Made by a program: the position numbers and the translations under genes. Below, in pieces: positions 34,684 through 64,000 of a DNA stretch of 64,000 nt (its first letter is position 1; each line of letters begins with the position of its first letter). The DNA is taken from NCBI RefSeq assembly GCF_019059575.1, contig NW_024883026.1:62001-126000 (forward strand), read 5' to 3'. Source of the stretch: Amphibalanus amphitrite. Taxonomy: Eukaryota > Arthropoda > Thecostraca > Balanomorpha > Balanidae. A model generated the notes under the pieces. It saw only the letters and a program-made list of their open reading frames with translations. It ran no database searches and had not been told where the DNA came from.

Positions 34684-37215
34684 ACGCCGTGGCGACGGCG
34701 GCGGCGACGGCCGGCGGGCCGCCCGGCCCCTCCCGGGCCCCGCCGGCCGGCCGGGCCGCCAGCCAGCGCGCCTCAATCCCACACCGCCACTGACAGGGAC
34801 TGGCATAAATCGGTTGCTCAATTGTCTGGCTTTCCGCGCGTCCGCAGTATTTTTGCATCCACCGATGTCAGATGCCTTGTTGTTTGTTAGCGTTTTTGCC
34901 CGGTTTTTTGCCGCGCCTGCGCGTGAACAGGGTCGGAGCCGGCGGCTGGGCGGCGTCGGGCGTGTTTTCGCGCCGCGCGCGCCGCCCGCCGCCGTGGGCC
35001 ACGCTCGTCTAATACTCAGCCCACTGTGTCGTCCCCCGTAGACTGCAGCAGCAGCGTACCCCGTCCCTGACCGCCCGCGCCCCGGCGGCCGGCCCTGTAC
35101 CAAGGATCTCTTCGAAGAAATGTGATGTTTGTGCCACGCCCGTCTCCGAGCGCGGGGACGGAGCCGGCCGTGTCTACACGCGGCTGCCGACAGACGCGAT
35201 CCGACGCGCGTGAACAGACACACGCACGGACAGTGCGCGCGCGTCAACGAGTGCGTGTGTGAGAGCGTGTGTGCTCAGTCGGGTTCTGGGTTCGTCGCGA
35301 GTGCGTGAGTGACCGGAGGCGTGCAGCGGCGCCTCCGTGGTTCGTTGGTGCGTTCGCGCGCCGCCCCTAGGTTAGTGAAGCGTGCGTGAGTGGGACGCCG
35401 GCCGGCGACCGGCGGCCGCGCGGAGACCTGTCCCGCGGCCGGCACTGACCAAAGATGACCGATTTCTTTCACTGGTGTGGCGGGTGTGCCCGCGCGCGCA
35501 GACGAATGATAATGTTACCTAGTCTTCGATAGTCACGCGTGCCGTGGCAGCGGCTGCGGCGGTGGCGCGCCCCGAGCCACATCGTTCCTAGCGCGTGTCT
35601 GCCGGTAACCCTGCTGCTTTCTACTTAGCGCGCCGCCGGCCCAAGGACGGGCTGGCCGACCCGCATTTAGCGTGGGCGATGGCGACCTACGGTACTCACG
35701 GCCCCCCGCGGGCCGGCCGATGGCGCCGCGCGCACCCTATACATAGCTGTCTGGTGACCTATAATCAAACCACGTGATAAGAGCGTCCTTAATTAGTGTT
35801 TGTTACCGATTAGTCGGTCCTGTTTTCTTTTCGTTTACAGATATACAAGTTATTGGCAACCGTTTAGCCTTAGCCAGTAGATCTTCCCGCATTCTATCTA
35901 ATTTTACTGTCCGCTTCCTTTTTCTCGATCATTAGCAACATTGTATAGCGATGGCAGTTTACCGTTTATGAAGCGTTCGTATTAGCATGGGTAGGGGTCC
36001 AGTGATGATCGTTATACAAACTTGTTTGGTGCATTTTGTGCAAACATTGCTGTATTATATGTCTAAAATATTCGCGTCGGGCCAGCTGGTAAAATCGCCG
36101 TATGTATTTATACGATTTTGCGAGTGTCCGGTTTATCGATGTTGAGCTGCGGCGCGTGGTTGGCTCGTCGCAAGCGAGCCGGCAATCTGGGCTAGTTAAA
36201 TTTTTGTAGCTCTTTTGGCCGGGGGCGGTGTTGCCCCCGGTCTGCGCCCTGGCCGCAACCGAGTGTCTCCAGTGAACTGGCAACGTCAACCATTCCATCC
36301 AGGCTGGCGGCGGTGGCGGCGCGGGCGGCGGCTGCGGCGGCCGGACGGCGAGGCGGGCCGCCCGGCCGCCGCCGCCGTGCCAGTCTTCCAGAGCGCCGCT
36401 CCGCCCGGCGGCCGCCGCCGCCCGCCGCTGCGCCCATGTGTAATCGTTAATCTCATCTCTTGGTGTGAGCGCGCCCGCGCGCGTGCAATTGTCCGTGTTT
36501 TGGTGTGCGTGTGAGCCGACTAGTCGCCCGGCGGGAGGCGCGGCAGACCGCGCGCAGCACGCCTTGTAGAAGCAGGTGTCTCCTGTCGCCGAAACGCTTA
36601 TGTGCCCTTTTGAAACATATCACAGGCTCGTTTCCATAAGGCAGGCGGGCGGGCGGGCGCGGCCGGGACGCAGCAGGGTAGGCGGCGCAGACACGGCGCG
36701 CCGCGCGCACCGTCTCTGCACTGTGCGTGTGCGTGTGTGTGCCTGCGGGCGCTCGTGCGAGTGAGTGTGCGTAGCCGAGACGGGCCGGTCGCGCAGTGGC
36801 GGCCGGCCCGTGCCCTTCTTATTGCAATGATATTGTGCACTCTTCTCTCTTTCTCTTGGTGATTTCCACATTCAGGTAATGTTTGCTAGTAGCTTTAGCA
36901 TTTTATTATACATGATTGATTTTATTTTCAGTTTCAGGCAAGAGAGTACAAATTCAGTTACACCGTTTTTACCAACAAACTATGCCTAATTAGAGCTTGT
37001 ATTTTAAGTCAGGAGGCAATGCGTGTGCTGTGTTAGTGAGTTAACCGGTGTTTTAGACACGTTATTCGTCTTATTTTATGTTTGGACTGGTGTGTTTCGG
37101 CAAATGTTAACAAGTTACTGTTACGTTCGTATGTAATCCCGTTGTTCTCCTAGAGGCGCTTTGTTCCGTTTAATTCCATTTACGAGTTCGAATAAAAATT
37201 ACAAAATTCCCGCCG
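34684..37215 (+). other. brat: long 3'UTR / downstream region of brat
   Basis: The stop codon is followed by about 2.2 kb of very GC-rich DNA that becomes AT-rich after 36840. A canonical AATAAA at 37191-37196 is the first clear poly(A) signal and would give a ~2.5-kb 3'UTR, in line with a heavily regulated neural gene. Many open frames on both strands here are compositional artefacts. Confidence 0.45.
37191..37196 (+). terminator. brat: poly(A) signal, probable end of brat
   Basis: AATAAA in 'ttcgaataaaaatt', followed about 15-40 bp later by GT-rich sequence (ccgtgtgttttcgtttgtcgg), the usual downstream element. Confidence 0.5.
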
Positions 37216-38980
37216 TGTGTTTTCGTTTGTCGGTCGGTTGGGTTAAGTTTTGAGAAGCAGTTTTGTTTCTGGGAACTCTTCACTGTCGTCGTCTCGTGGC
37301 TTTTCTGACTCGGACAGGCCAGACGGCACCGGGAGGATGCCGTGGAGTTGCATTGGAGACTCCGTCTGTCCCTGAATAGATGTCAGTCGAGAGGGTCTGT
37401 AGGAGACGGGAGTGCGGTAAACAACTTCAGGCAGCTGCTGCCGCTGCACTGTAGGAGAAGGGAGCATCGGACCACTAAAATACATGTCACTCCTGGGTAT
37501 GTGAGCTTCAGGATCACCAAAGACACGGGTAGGTAGGGCGATGCGAAGCTGAAATCGGCCTGATCAGCGTCACCTTTTGGTCATTGGTGAACAGTCACTC
37601 TCAAGCGCTGGCGACCGTCTGTTCACCCCACGATGAAATATAAATATACGGTCAGTGTCACTACCCTAAAACAGAGTCCTGCAACCGCCTTTGACTAGTG
37701 AGATTGTGTGTTAATGCCTCGTAATCAGCCTTGCCTCAGCATTGGCACTGGCGACGCCCGTACCGATTGGTCTTGGGCCCTGGTGGCAGTACTCAGTCAC
37801 ATCAAGTTTGTAGCGATTCCGCAATGCATCATCTTTTCGCGTACCGCGAGGCAGTATAGCTGTGTCTGCACTATGCATCACCTTTCCGAAGCAGCCCTGT
37901 GTGTATACGCCTCGGAAGGCCCAGATCTCGAGACCCGTCAGCTACAGTTGGTTCCCGTGTCCATCAGTTGGTATTCACCCCACCATTCAACAAGCACATT
38001 TCAACAGTGTGAACACACACCGACATACAGTTAAGCAACGCAATTTAAAGATACTACAGCATCTCGGGCGGCAACAGAAAATTATGCACAAATCAGAAAT
38101 ATAGCTTGTTAAAACTCAACTAGCTGGTAACTCAGGCGTTACAGCTAACTACGAATAAGATCTTCACGCTGACCGGCGGCCGACGCAACGACATCGAGCT
38201 TTCGCGAAACACTCAGCCAACAATACTGTCACGTTTTAAAAACGAACGCGGGGCCGCGAGGTCGTGTAAACTCGGCACCACATTTTTGCCGCCTATTGCA
38301 CAAAAATGTCCGCATAGTTACACCAGTCCAGCAAAGCTGCCCTCTAAAACATACTCCATTGACACTCGACAACAGATGATAAAATACCCGGCCGCGGCGG
38401 CTCCGGCGTCCAAGGCGGCGGCGCAGTTAATTGATTTGTTTCCGTCGGGAGCGGGTCGCGCGCGACTTTGTTCGTCCGGCGCGCGGCAGTGGAGCACGGC
38501 AGACGCCCCAGGGGCGGCTCCGCCACCGCCATCCTCACATTCTATCTCCTGCGGGTGCGCGCAGGACACAGGCTCACGTGCGCCACCCACACGTGCACAC
38601 AGAGGGGCCGACGGCGCCGCGCGTCCGGGAAGCGTATTGGCGCCAGTGTCGACCGCTCCGGTCCACTGCCGCGAGGAATGTGTGTGCGCCACGGACAGCC
38701 GGGCGGAGGGCGTGAAGGGGCGGCCGCCGGGCGGTGCGCGCCTCGCCAGTTCGCTCGCACGTGCAGACCACTCTCTTCCTCACACACACAGGCTCGCGCG
38801 CGCACATTATGGGGCGTCCAACAGCAGCGCCGGCGGCTAGTCCTACACGGCTGGCGGCGGGCCCGGCGCGCTGGCAGGCGGGCAGGGACGGCCGGCGGCG
38901 GCAGGGGCACACATAGGAGGCGAGCGGGGAGAGACGCGGACTGCGGGCGGCGACAGCGGCGGCGGCGGCAGCGTGGCGAC
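37216..38980. other. convergent intergenic region / 3'UTR of the B56 gene
   Basis: The interval between the two tail-to-tail genes. GC-rich from about 38380 to 38980, just beyond the B56 stop codon on the minus strand. No minus-strand AATAAA was found, so the B56 3' end is unresolved. Confidence 0.4.
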
Positions 38981-57182
<18,202 letters not shown>

Positions 57183-57670
57183 CTGCAATACAGGGATACT
57201 GGCGTTAACACCGTGCATGCATAGCGATATTACAGCAGGACACAATCTTCGCAGGACGTCATGTCGATATTTTGGGTATATGACACATCCAAACGTGCAT
57301 ATCAAACATTATACACCAGCCATATACAAATAATCAATGAGTGCCTAACTGCAAACATGTTTTGGATTACACGCTAAAGATGATCTAAACTGTCTCAAGT
57401 TTTAACACTTCTATTCGCACACATTATTCAGGACGTTACGTGTCTGTGCTACACAAAATGTCAACAAAAGTTCAAAGCGAATTTCCCGAGTGGACGGCAG
57501 TGTCTGGACGAGTTCCACCATCGGGGGAAATCATACAGTAGGTATCGCTGTCCAGACAATCGGTCACAATCCCGCCATCTGGTGTGACACCCGACCGGTG
57601 CCGTCAGACAGCTCTCCACACCTGTCAGCCGAACCTATATGGAGCGACAACTAGTGAAACCTACCAACAT
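57183..57670. other. B56 upstream intron, nothing recognised
   Basis: The acceptor for the first visible B56 exon (ctgtattgcag on the minus strand) is at its edge. No other feature is seen. Confidence 0.4.
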
Positions 57671-58550
57671 ATGGGGCGTTCCACGACAAATCGACAAATA
57701 AAAAATTAAATTTGCACCCTCATATTTTATTCTTCGTTGAAAACTGGTGTAAGGGATTGTGATGGGCGGGGAATCCAGCTGTGGCAAGGATTTTTTTCTT
57801 CGAACAACGGTTTCCGAGATATAGCCTCGGGCAATTCCTGGAGTTCGCGCTGCAGCCCTATGTTTGGCGGCCTATAACTCAGAAACTATTAGTTTTTTAC
57901 GATAAAAACTTCATATGGTTCATCTCACAATCAACCAACAAACATTTTGGCTATCTCGGATTTTCATTTTTTGAAAATTTTGATCACGTGACCTTTTGTC
58001 CTATTTTTCGAAGAGTGACCTTGATATTTTCCCCACTGAAAGTTGCAATTTTGTCTGATGACGAAAGTGGACGGTCCATATATGCATAGACGTACATAAA
58101 TGTACGTCAATTTGAGTTGACCAATGTGTGCCATCTTTATAGAAATAGAGCTAATTAGCCATCAAACGCGGTCGTTCTAAATCATTTACATTGTTAGCCG
58201 TCAGGTGAATACCAAAAAACACGGTACCAATGCATTCAGTGTTGAGTTTCAGACATTCGGTTTGTTGATGCCGCTACGGGAAGATTTTCACTCGTTCAGA
58301 CGCTCGACCCAGGGTGAGCCAAGTGTTCTTAATTATAGTTAAGTGCTTTTCCCGGATTAGCTTTCGTTGCCAGCAATCTGCTCAAGCATGACCCTAACTT
58401 CATGAGTGGTGTCATTATAATGCTAATTTTGCTTACCGAGCAAATCCAAAAATAGTACGTTTCACAAAAACGCACGTACAATAATGTACGTCTATGCATA
58501 TCCGTTACATTTTGTTTCCCAAACATCAAACACGTTTATGCTTTGGTTTG

Positions 58551-59401
58551 ATGGGAAATGTGAGCCTCAACGATGTTCTGGATCAGGGCTGCGGGAGTCG
58601 ATGGATTTTCAGTGACTCCGACTCCGACTCCGACTCCGACTCCGGGTAGAACTATCGACTCCGACCGACTCCAACTCCGACTCCCGACTCAGCAGCCCTG
58701 CCAGGTCAGCGGAGTCGATGGGTTTGTCGGTGATTCTGACTCCGACTCCGGCTCCGGTTTCCAAAATCGACTCCGACTCCGACTCCGGTCAGAATTGTCG
58801 ACTCCGACCGACTTCGACTCCGACTCCGACTCCGCAGCCCTGTTCTGGATGGCATCGAGGAGCGAAGTCGAGTCGCCGATGTCACGGTCGTCGTCCTAGA
58901 GCCGCCGGAAGTTCGCGTCGACACAAACGAAGACTCTAGCGACGAAGAGAATGCTGACCCAGCCAGCCTGACGTAACTGGTCTGAGCCGTAACTGACGTA
59001 ACTGAGCCGTAAAGACGTAACTGAGCCCGTAACTGGTCGCACCCACCGGCTCAACCGGTTCTGGATGATTATGGATGTATGTCACTTCCAAAGCAGCACC
59101 AAGCCTGACCCTGATGATCGGTTTTGCAGCAGAGATCCAGAAGCGCCAGTTCCATGGCACGGGTACCATGTGAGGGAATCGCCTTCTGAAGGCGAACAAG
59201 CTCACCGACATCAACGCCTTCAAGAAGAAGTCCAATCAGACCATCGAAGCATTTACGACTGCCAACAACGGCTGCAGTGCGGCTGTTATCCGCTGGATGG
59301 ACGTGGTCGAGGATCACGAGTTCCAAGAGGCCATCATGCCGTCACTGGGGAAGGAAGAGCCGGCCGACGCCCCTGGACAGACGCACCTCTCCGAGTTCTA
59401 A
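58551..59401 (+). pseudogene. piggyBac (PGBD-like) transposase pseudogene, interrupted and internally deleted
   Basis: The start MGNVSLNDVLD (58551-58583) continues after a 259-bp hAT insertion with GIEERSRVADV, an acidic EPPEVRVDTNEDSSDEEN block and a stop at 58974. This matches the acidic N terminus of PGBD-type transposases. A second piece (about 59128-59401) has QFHGTGTM, an in-frame TGA, then NRLLKANKLTDINAFKKKSN and WMDVVEDH, corresponding to the 'GTGT..NR....KK..RG....W.D.K.V' block of the family. The catalytic core between them is missing, replaced by short 'gacgtaactg' repeats (58970-59035). Confidence 0.7.
58584..58842. mobile_element. hAT MITE dimer with perfect 8-bp TSD
   Basis: Ends CAGGGCTGCGG and CCGCAGCCCTG are inverted; the body is 'gactcc' repeats. 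TTCTGGAT flanks both sides (58576-58583 and 58843-58850), a perfect 8-bp duplication typical of hAT. An internal copy of the end (agcagccctg, 58691-58700) followed by 'caggtcagcggagtcg' shows two units joined head to tail. Confidence 0.85.
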
Positions 59402-59547
59402 GTCGAGGGCGACCAGTCGCTCTGCTCCGCTGACCATGCCGGCGACTTTACGTCCGGCTGATGGCCGTCTTTAGTCATTACAGCGGGGCCACGCGCTCGG
59501 GACAGTGTCTGACGTGTACAGTGTGGGACGGGACAGGTGGTGCCATT

Positions 59548-59923
59548 TAGTGGTGTCAATCGGAACTTGAATCTTCGGAATTCCGATTTTGTCCAATGTC
59601 CAATTCGGAATTCGGTTGGACAATGACAGCAGGCTTTGGACAACTTTGGACAACCGCTTGCTACACCTCAACATTTTCATAAAGTAATCGTGTTTAACAT
59701 TGATTGGCTGTAGAAAGCTCAGCTTTCGATATGAATACCACTTTTGAGCTGGTAACGATACATTAAAACCAAATTAAATAACGGTGTTGAGTGTAAACTA
59801 TTGCGTAGATGTCGGACATCTTTGGACAAATGGCTGGCTTGGACATTTTTGGACGGACAGTCGACGTAAGTATTGGACATTGGACGGACATTGGACATAT
59901 GTTTTCTGAAATTGACATCACTA
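59548..59923. mobile_element. 376-bp hAT MITE with perfect 8-bp TSD and 'ttggaca' repeats
   Basis: Ends TAGTGGTGTCAAT and ATTGACATCACTA are inverted. GTGCCATT duplicates at 59540-59547 and 59924-59931. The interior is full of 'ttggacatt' and 'tccaatgtcc' words. The ends relate to those of the element at 14592-14858. Confidence 0.85.
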
Positions 59924-59931
59924 GTGCCATT

Positions 59932-60730
59932 ACGACGACCGACGCGTCAGCTGCGTGGACGAGGCAGACGTCCTGGGCGAAGGCCCCCAGCGGAACGGCT
60001 ACATCTTCTGTCTCCTCAAGAAGCTCTGCAGTCAGGTAGTCAGCATGGAGCGCGCCGGGCGCCGGACTGTGACTGCCACAGGGGAGCACAGGGTCACCGC
60101 GTCGGTGGCCAGCAGCAGAACGCCTCCTGATCGCCATTGACAACGTGCTCTTTTTATAAATGTACTATGTTGACTATTATGTACATGAGACAAGTTTTCA
60201 ATAGACGGTAAAAGTTGACATAATTGAGTTGTGTTTTGCAAATTTCCTTATTTTCATCATACATGATCTACATCTATTTCCTAATTCAACGTATGAATTG
60301 TAACTACCATTTCCAAGGGTCTCTAATGCAACACAACATATCATACATCATATTTGACCATACTCGTACAACACAAGTTATTCCCCTCGCCCAGGTTAAC
60401 GATGACATGACGTCACCCTACCCCCTCCACAACCCCATCCCCACCCCAACCCATCCCTCATACATCGCTTCTGAAGTACGAAAGACGTTAGCATTGTATT
60501 AGGGATATCGGATGTATTATTTTAGGACGGCGGCGGCAGACGTCACAATTGTCTTGTTGACACCTGGCATAGACGTACATTTTTGTACGTCACTTTGAAC
60601 GAGCATATCAGGCAAGCACTAAATGTAAAAACAAAACAGTTGATGTCAGCAGCTTAGTAACATGTTGTTTAACAATGCTAGAAAGTTTCATACAAATACT
60701 CGACAAAAAATTAATTCATGCATATATGGG
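59932..60730. other. spacer inside the composite; one exon-like block
   Basis: A short open segment around 59950-60036 (VDEADVLGEGPQRNGYIFCL) sits between an AG and a GT and has coding-like composition. I do not recognise it. The remainder is AT-rich. Confidence 0.25.
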
Positions 60731-61573
60731 TTAAAGCCTTATCGATTGTCATTCATATGCGATAATAAAAAAAGTGGTTATCGCCCTGCGTTGACCTCAG
60801 GTCAGGTCATTTTTATGACCTGTCCATTATTACGAGGGGGAGCGACAGCGAGATCTCGAGAATAAAGCAAGATAGCGACAAGCGGTAAACGGTAAAGGGT
60901 ACACACGGATAAGGTCTATAATTTTTACTGAGGTCATTTTCAGGTCAGGTCAAAGATGACGTCACAGGAGCTAAAAGGAAGTCAAAATAGCGGCACTATA
61001 CATATATATGAAGTTTTTCTCGAATAACTTTCAAGGTATCCCAGCTAGGAACAAACTAATAGCACCATCGTGATCCTCTCGTCGATCCGCATCGAAACAT
61101 ATGTATTTTGACCTCGAAAGGTCGAAAGGTCAAAAGTTGACCTTAGGTCACGTGATCTAAGGTCAACTTTTGACCTTTCGACCTTTCGAGGTCAACATAC
61201 ATATGTTTCGATGCGGATCGACGAGAGGATCACGATGGTGCTATTAGTTTGTTCCTAGCTGGGATACCTTGAAAGTTATTCGAGAAAAACTTCATATATA
61301 TGTGTAGTGCCGCTATTTTGACTTCCTTTTAGCTCCTGTGACGTCATCTTTGACCTGACCTGAAAATGACCTCAGTAAAAATTATAGACCTTATCCGTGT
61401 GTACCCTTAACCGTTTACCGCTTGTCGCTATCTTGCTTTATTCTCGAGATCTCGCTGTCGCTCCCGCTCGTAATAATGGACAGGTCATAAAAATGACCTG
61501 ACCTGAGGTCAACGCAGGGCGATAACCACTTTTTTTTATTATCGCATATGAATGACAATTGATAAGGCTTTAA
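60731..61573. repeat. 843-bp near-perfect palindrome with TTAA at both ends
   Basis: The two ~421-bp arms meet at about 61151/61152 (ggtcacgtgatc) with almost no spacer. The outermost bases are TTAA on each side (60731-60734, 61570-61573). Each arm corresponds to the first part of the AGGTCA-rich family (ctcgtcgatccgcatcgaa aligns with ctcgtcaagacgcatcgaa in the complete copy). A snapback duplication of a TTAA-target element is the simplest reading. Confidence 0.85.
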
Positions 61574-61955
61574 TCGTCATCAGACAAAATTGCAACTTTC
61601 AGTGGGGAAAATATCAAGGTCACTCTTCGAAAAATAGGACAAAAGGTCACGTGATCAAAATTTTCAAAAATTGAAAATCCGAGATAGCCAAAATGTTTGT
61701 TGGTTGATTGTAAGTTGAACCATATAAAGTTTTTATCGTAAAAAACTAATAGTTTCTGAGTTATAGGCCGCCAAACATAGGGCTGCAGCGCGAACTCCAA
61801 GAATTGCCCGAGGCTATATCTCGGAAACCGTTGTTCGAAGAAAAAAATCCTTGCCACAGCTGGCTTCCCCGCCCATCACAACCCATTAGACCAATTTTAA
61901 GCAAAAAATAAAATATGAGGGTGCAGGGCACTTGTCGATTTGTCGTGGAACGCCC

Positions 61956-63875
61956 TATATACCTACCGACATGACTAAAAGCGGAGCCACTATGCTCGTG
62001 ACCTTGAGTGCGCACACCACCTGACATGACCCGCACAAGCGCCGGGCGATTCCACAGCGTCTGTCCCTGACGCATTACCGCTATCAACTGATAACGATTA
62101 GAGCACGGGAGGATATTCAGTCCCAGATTGCAAATGCCCGCAATTTACGAGGCACATGCTGATTGTATGCTTACACCAAAACGATTAAGAACATCTATAA
62201 ACTCTATATAACCTCAATTGAAATGATACACAAATCCCAGCCAACCTTTTAGCACACAGTCACAGGTACCGCAGGCCTCAATAAATATCAGGGCAGCCGT
62301 AAAACGCCGTGCGACGGAGCCTGTGAGCTGTACGGGCGGCGGGCGGGCGTATAGGCGAGCAAGGTCGTATATCGGCTCAATATCGTCGTGCCGGCCCGGA
62401 CCTGTAGTAATACGACCGACGACCTTCTCCGGGTCGCTGGCGTGGGCCGTGACGGAGCAGCGTCGCCGAGCTCGTAACGGAGCGGCATTACGATGGCCAA
62501 AGTCGGGTCATCCAGCCACTACAGCTCAGCTCGACACGCTGCGAGCAGCGTGTATTGATAGCTCACAGGCAGGCCGCCCGTCAGCCTGCGACCCGCCTCA
62601 GTCCCGTCCACGGTCGGTCAACACACACGCTGTGTGGTGACAGCCGCGCAGCACGGATCAATGGTAACTCCGGCATCATTTTCCCAGACCAATGCGAAGA
62701 TACTCTCCAGATCAGTTTTCAGAAAATCCTATATCAGTATTTCCTAATAATATCGTCTCAAAGGGAAAAATAAAAGCGCCGTGTCATTTCCAGCTTCCTA
62801 GGGGGACGTCCTAATCAGACGTTTGTGTCTTTCAAGCGCAACAAAAGAACTCCTACTGGCTATGCCGTCTTTTCATCGCTTCGAACTAATCTCCTCACTT
62901 TGAAGAGACAAGCCGGGGCCGAATCAGAACTATAGAGTAGTTAAACAAGACAACATGAAAGACGACAGAAATAATTAATAAAATAACGTAAGCTCATTAA
63001 AATGCCCACGAAACATTTTATGAGCAAGGGGCAACGACTCGTGGTGTGTTTCATGTGGAATGTGGATGCAAGACCATCGATTGTCACAGATATCGAACCG
63101 GGAAGAGAAACCGATGGCATCGATGGCATCAACCATGATAATTGATGACAGATACGGGACTCGGGAGTATGTAAATGGCACATGACCCAAATATTGCATC
63201 AACCAAAGAATAATCAAATCGATGACACATGCGATGCGACCAAGTGAACAGCGACAAAACCAGCATTGTTCGCCGTCCGGTGTCCCAGCCGCAGCCCTGG
63301 TCGTGAACTGGCCGTGGCCATCTCCGGGCCGGGTGATGTAGGATAGGGGTTCAGTCGGCTACCCCTCCCTCTCCATCGCTCTCTCGGCCCGCCGGGGGCG
63401 GCAGCTGGCGCCGACAGCCGCTACCGTCGGTCGGTCAGACGTCCCGTGAGCCCAGTAATGACCTCACACCAGCCGGCGGAAAGGTCACGGCGGGGCGGCC
63501 CGGCCGCCGACAATCTCACTCCAAACGACCGTACCCGCCGCACAGAGAGATGGAGAGCAGCTTACGCTGGCGACATAAGGAGAAACGGTCCGTCCGCCTC
63601 TGCATAGGCGAGATGACCTATGCGCGAGACAGACGATCCTCGTCCTCACCCGGTCTAGGCTGACGGCTCCCTCCATCCTCCCTGCTCGCGCGGCGGTAGC
63701 TGTCCGCGTAGATAAGCGACCCAGAGAATGTCTAACACCTGACGCAACCGAAAATATGAGGAACGCTCGCATCGACCCGACGCAGCCGCAAATATAAGAA
63801 AAGCCCATACCAACCTTAGGGACCACGTCAGCCCAAAGTTTCCAAAGTGACTAAAAGGTGCGCTTGGGGAAATGC
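61956..63875. other. intergenic or upstream B56 intron, nothing recognised
   Basis: No B56 N-terminal exon, RNA gene or transposon could be supported here. Two GC-rich patches (62290-62640 and 63290-63500) give chance open frames. Confidence 0.35.
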
Positions 63876-64000
63876 TTAACCCTATTCCTGGCGGGCTCCG
63901 CCGGGACAAGAAACTGGCGGGGGGGGGGGCCGATTCGGCCCCCTTCAGATCTCAAAAACTACACATCGCAGCGACAAACGGTAAACGGCATCGGATACGC
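63876..64000 (+). mobile_element. left end of another TTAA-CCC element (copy E), cut by the window
   Basis: Starts TTAACCC, then a G-run / palindrome / C-run hairpin (GGGGCCGATTCGGCCCCC core at about 63920-63942) and 'cgacaaacggtaaacgg', which matches 'cgacaagcggtaaacgg' in the palindrome at 60731. The right end lies beyond the window. Confidence 0.6.

Larger units (their letters stand above)
57674..61955. mobile_element. 4.3-kb composite with ~390-bp terminal inverted repeats
   Basis: The left arm (57674-58068) and right arm (61576-61955) are inverted copies at roughly 95% by eye, starting GGGCGTTCCACGACAAATCG. Both arms retain an open frame of about 95-100 residues reading out of the arm (MARIFFFEQRFPRYSLGQFL), plus-strand at left and minus-strand at right. 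Whether it is coding is doubtful because paired TIRs mirror each other anyway. The interior holds a piggyBac pseudogene, two hAT insertions and a palindrome. No certain target duplication is visible ('tat' on both sides at best). Confidence 0.65.

Noticed and set aside
34546-35247. 233-codon minus-strand frame opposite the brat 3' end
   Set aside because: It overlaps the secure last brat exons and extends into very GC-rich 3'UTR; composition artefact.
57781-58089. 102-codon frame in the left inverted arm as a real gene
   Set aside because: Its twin in the right arm exists because the arms are inverted copies; no family motif and no initiation context, so I left it as part of the repeat.

Overview
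The window is nuclear DNA from an animal, and most likely an arthropod. Genes are split by short GT-AG introns, coding exons are strongly GC3-biased, and long AT-richer spacers are packed with DNA transposons (piggyBac-like, mariner, hAT) and one non-LTR retrotransposon. The two recognisable host genes are a Brat/NCL-1 type TRIM-NHL protein and a PP2A B56 subunit. A crustacean is my best guess from overall style; I could not test this by database search.

Layout. At 1-2028 (+) is a two-exon gene for a type I membrane protein with a repeat-rich cytoplasmic tail. At 4746-5129 (+) is a small secreted, helix-forming Ala/Leu-rich protein with its own poly(A) signal. From 5.2 to 8.7 kb there is low-complexity pyrimidine DNA and a degenerate tRNA-like sequence. 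From 8.7 to 16.0 kb a 7.3-kb segment has matching inverted ends and arrays of an 'aatggtct' repeat. It contains a second 3.0-kb inverted-repeat element, a head-to-head pair of transposase tails, a TA-flanked MITE and a decayed copy of a dispersed repeat family. A TTAA-flanked, piggyBac-like 1.2-kb element follows at 16.9-18.1 kb, and a dead mariner with perfect inverted ends sits in a GGCTCC-rich element at 19.4-21.4 kb.

The brat orthologue runs 21.6-34.7 kb (+) in 15 coding exons whose splice phases all agree: an intact RING finger, two B-boxes, a coiled coil, a Pro/Gly/Ala-rich linker and an NHL propeller. It is followed by a long GC-rich 3' region. A convergent PP2A B56 (gamma/delta-like) gene occupies 39.0-57.2 kb (-) in nine visible exons; its amino-terminal exon or exons are not seen. 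Its largest intron carries a LINE with two intact open frames (50.1-55.7 kb), in the same orientation as the host gene.

Upstream of B56, 57.7-62.0 kb is a nested pile: a 4.3-kb unit with ~390-bp inverted ends holds a broken piggyBac transposase gene interrupted by a hAT dimer, a second hAT MITE (both hATs with perfect 8-bp target duplications) and an 843-bp near-perfect palindrome. The window ends inside another TTAA-CCC element.

Two observations do not fit ordinary annotation. The LINE ORF2 sense strand is heavily enriched for the pentamer TTTTA, independent of codon phase and nearly absent from the other strand. A dispersed TTAA-type repeat family is saturated with AGGTCA nuclear-receptor half-sites in DR, IR and ER arrangements.
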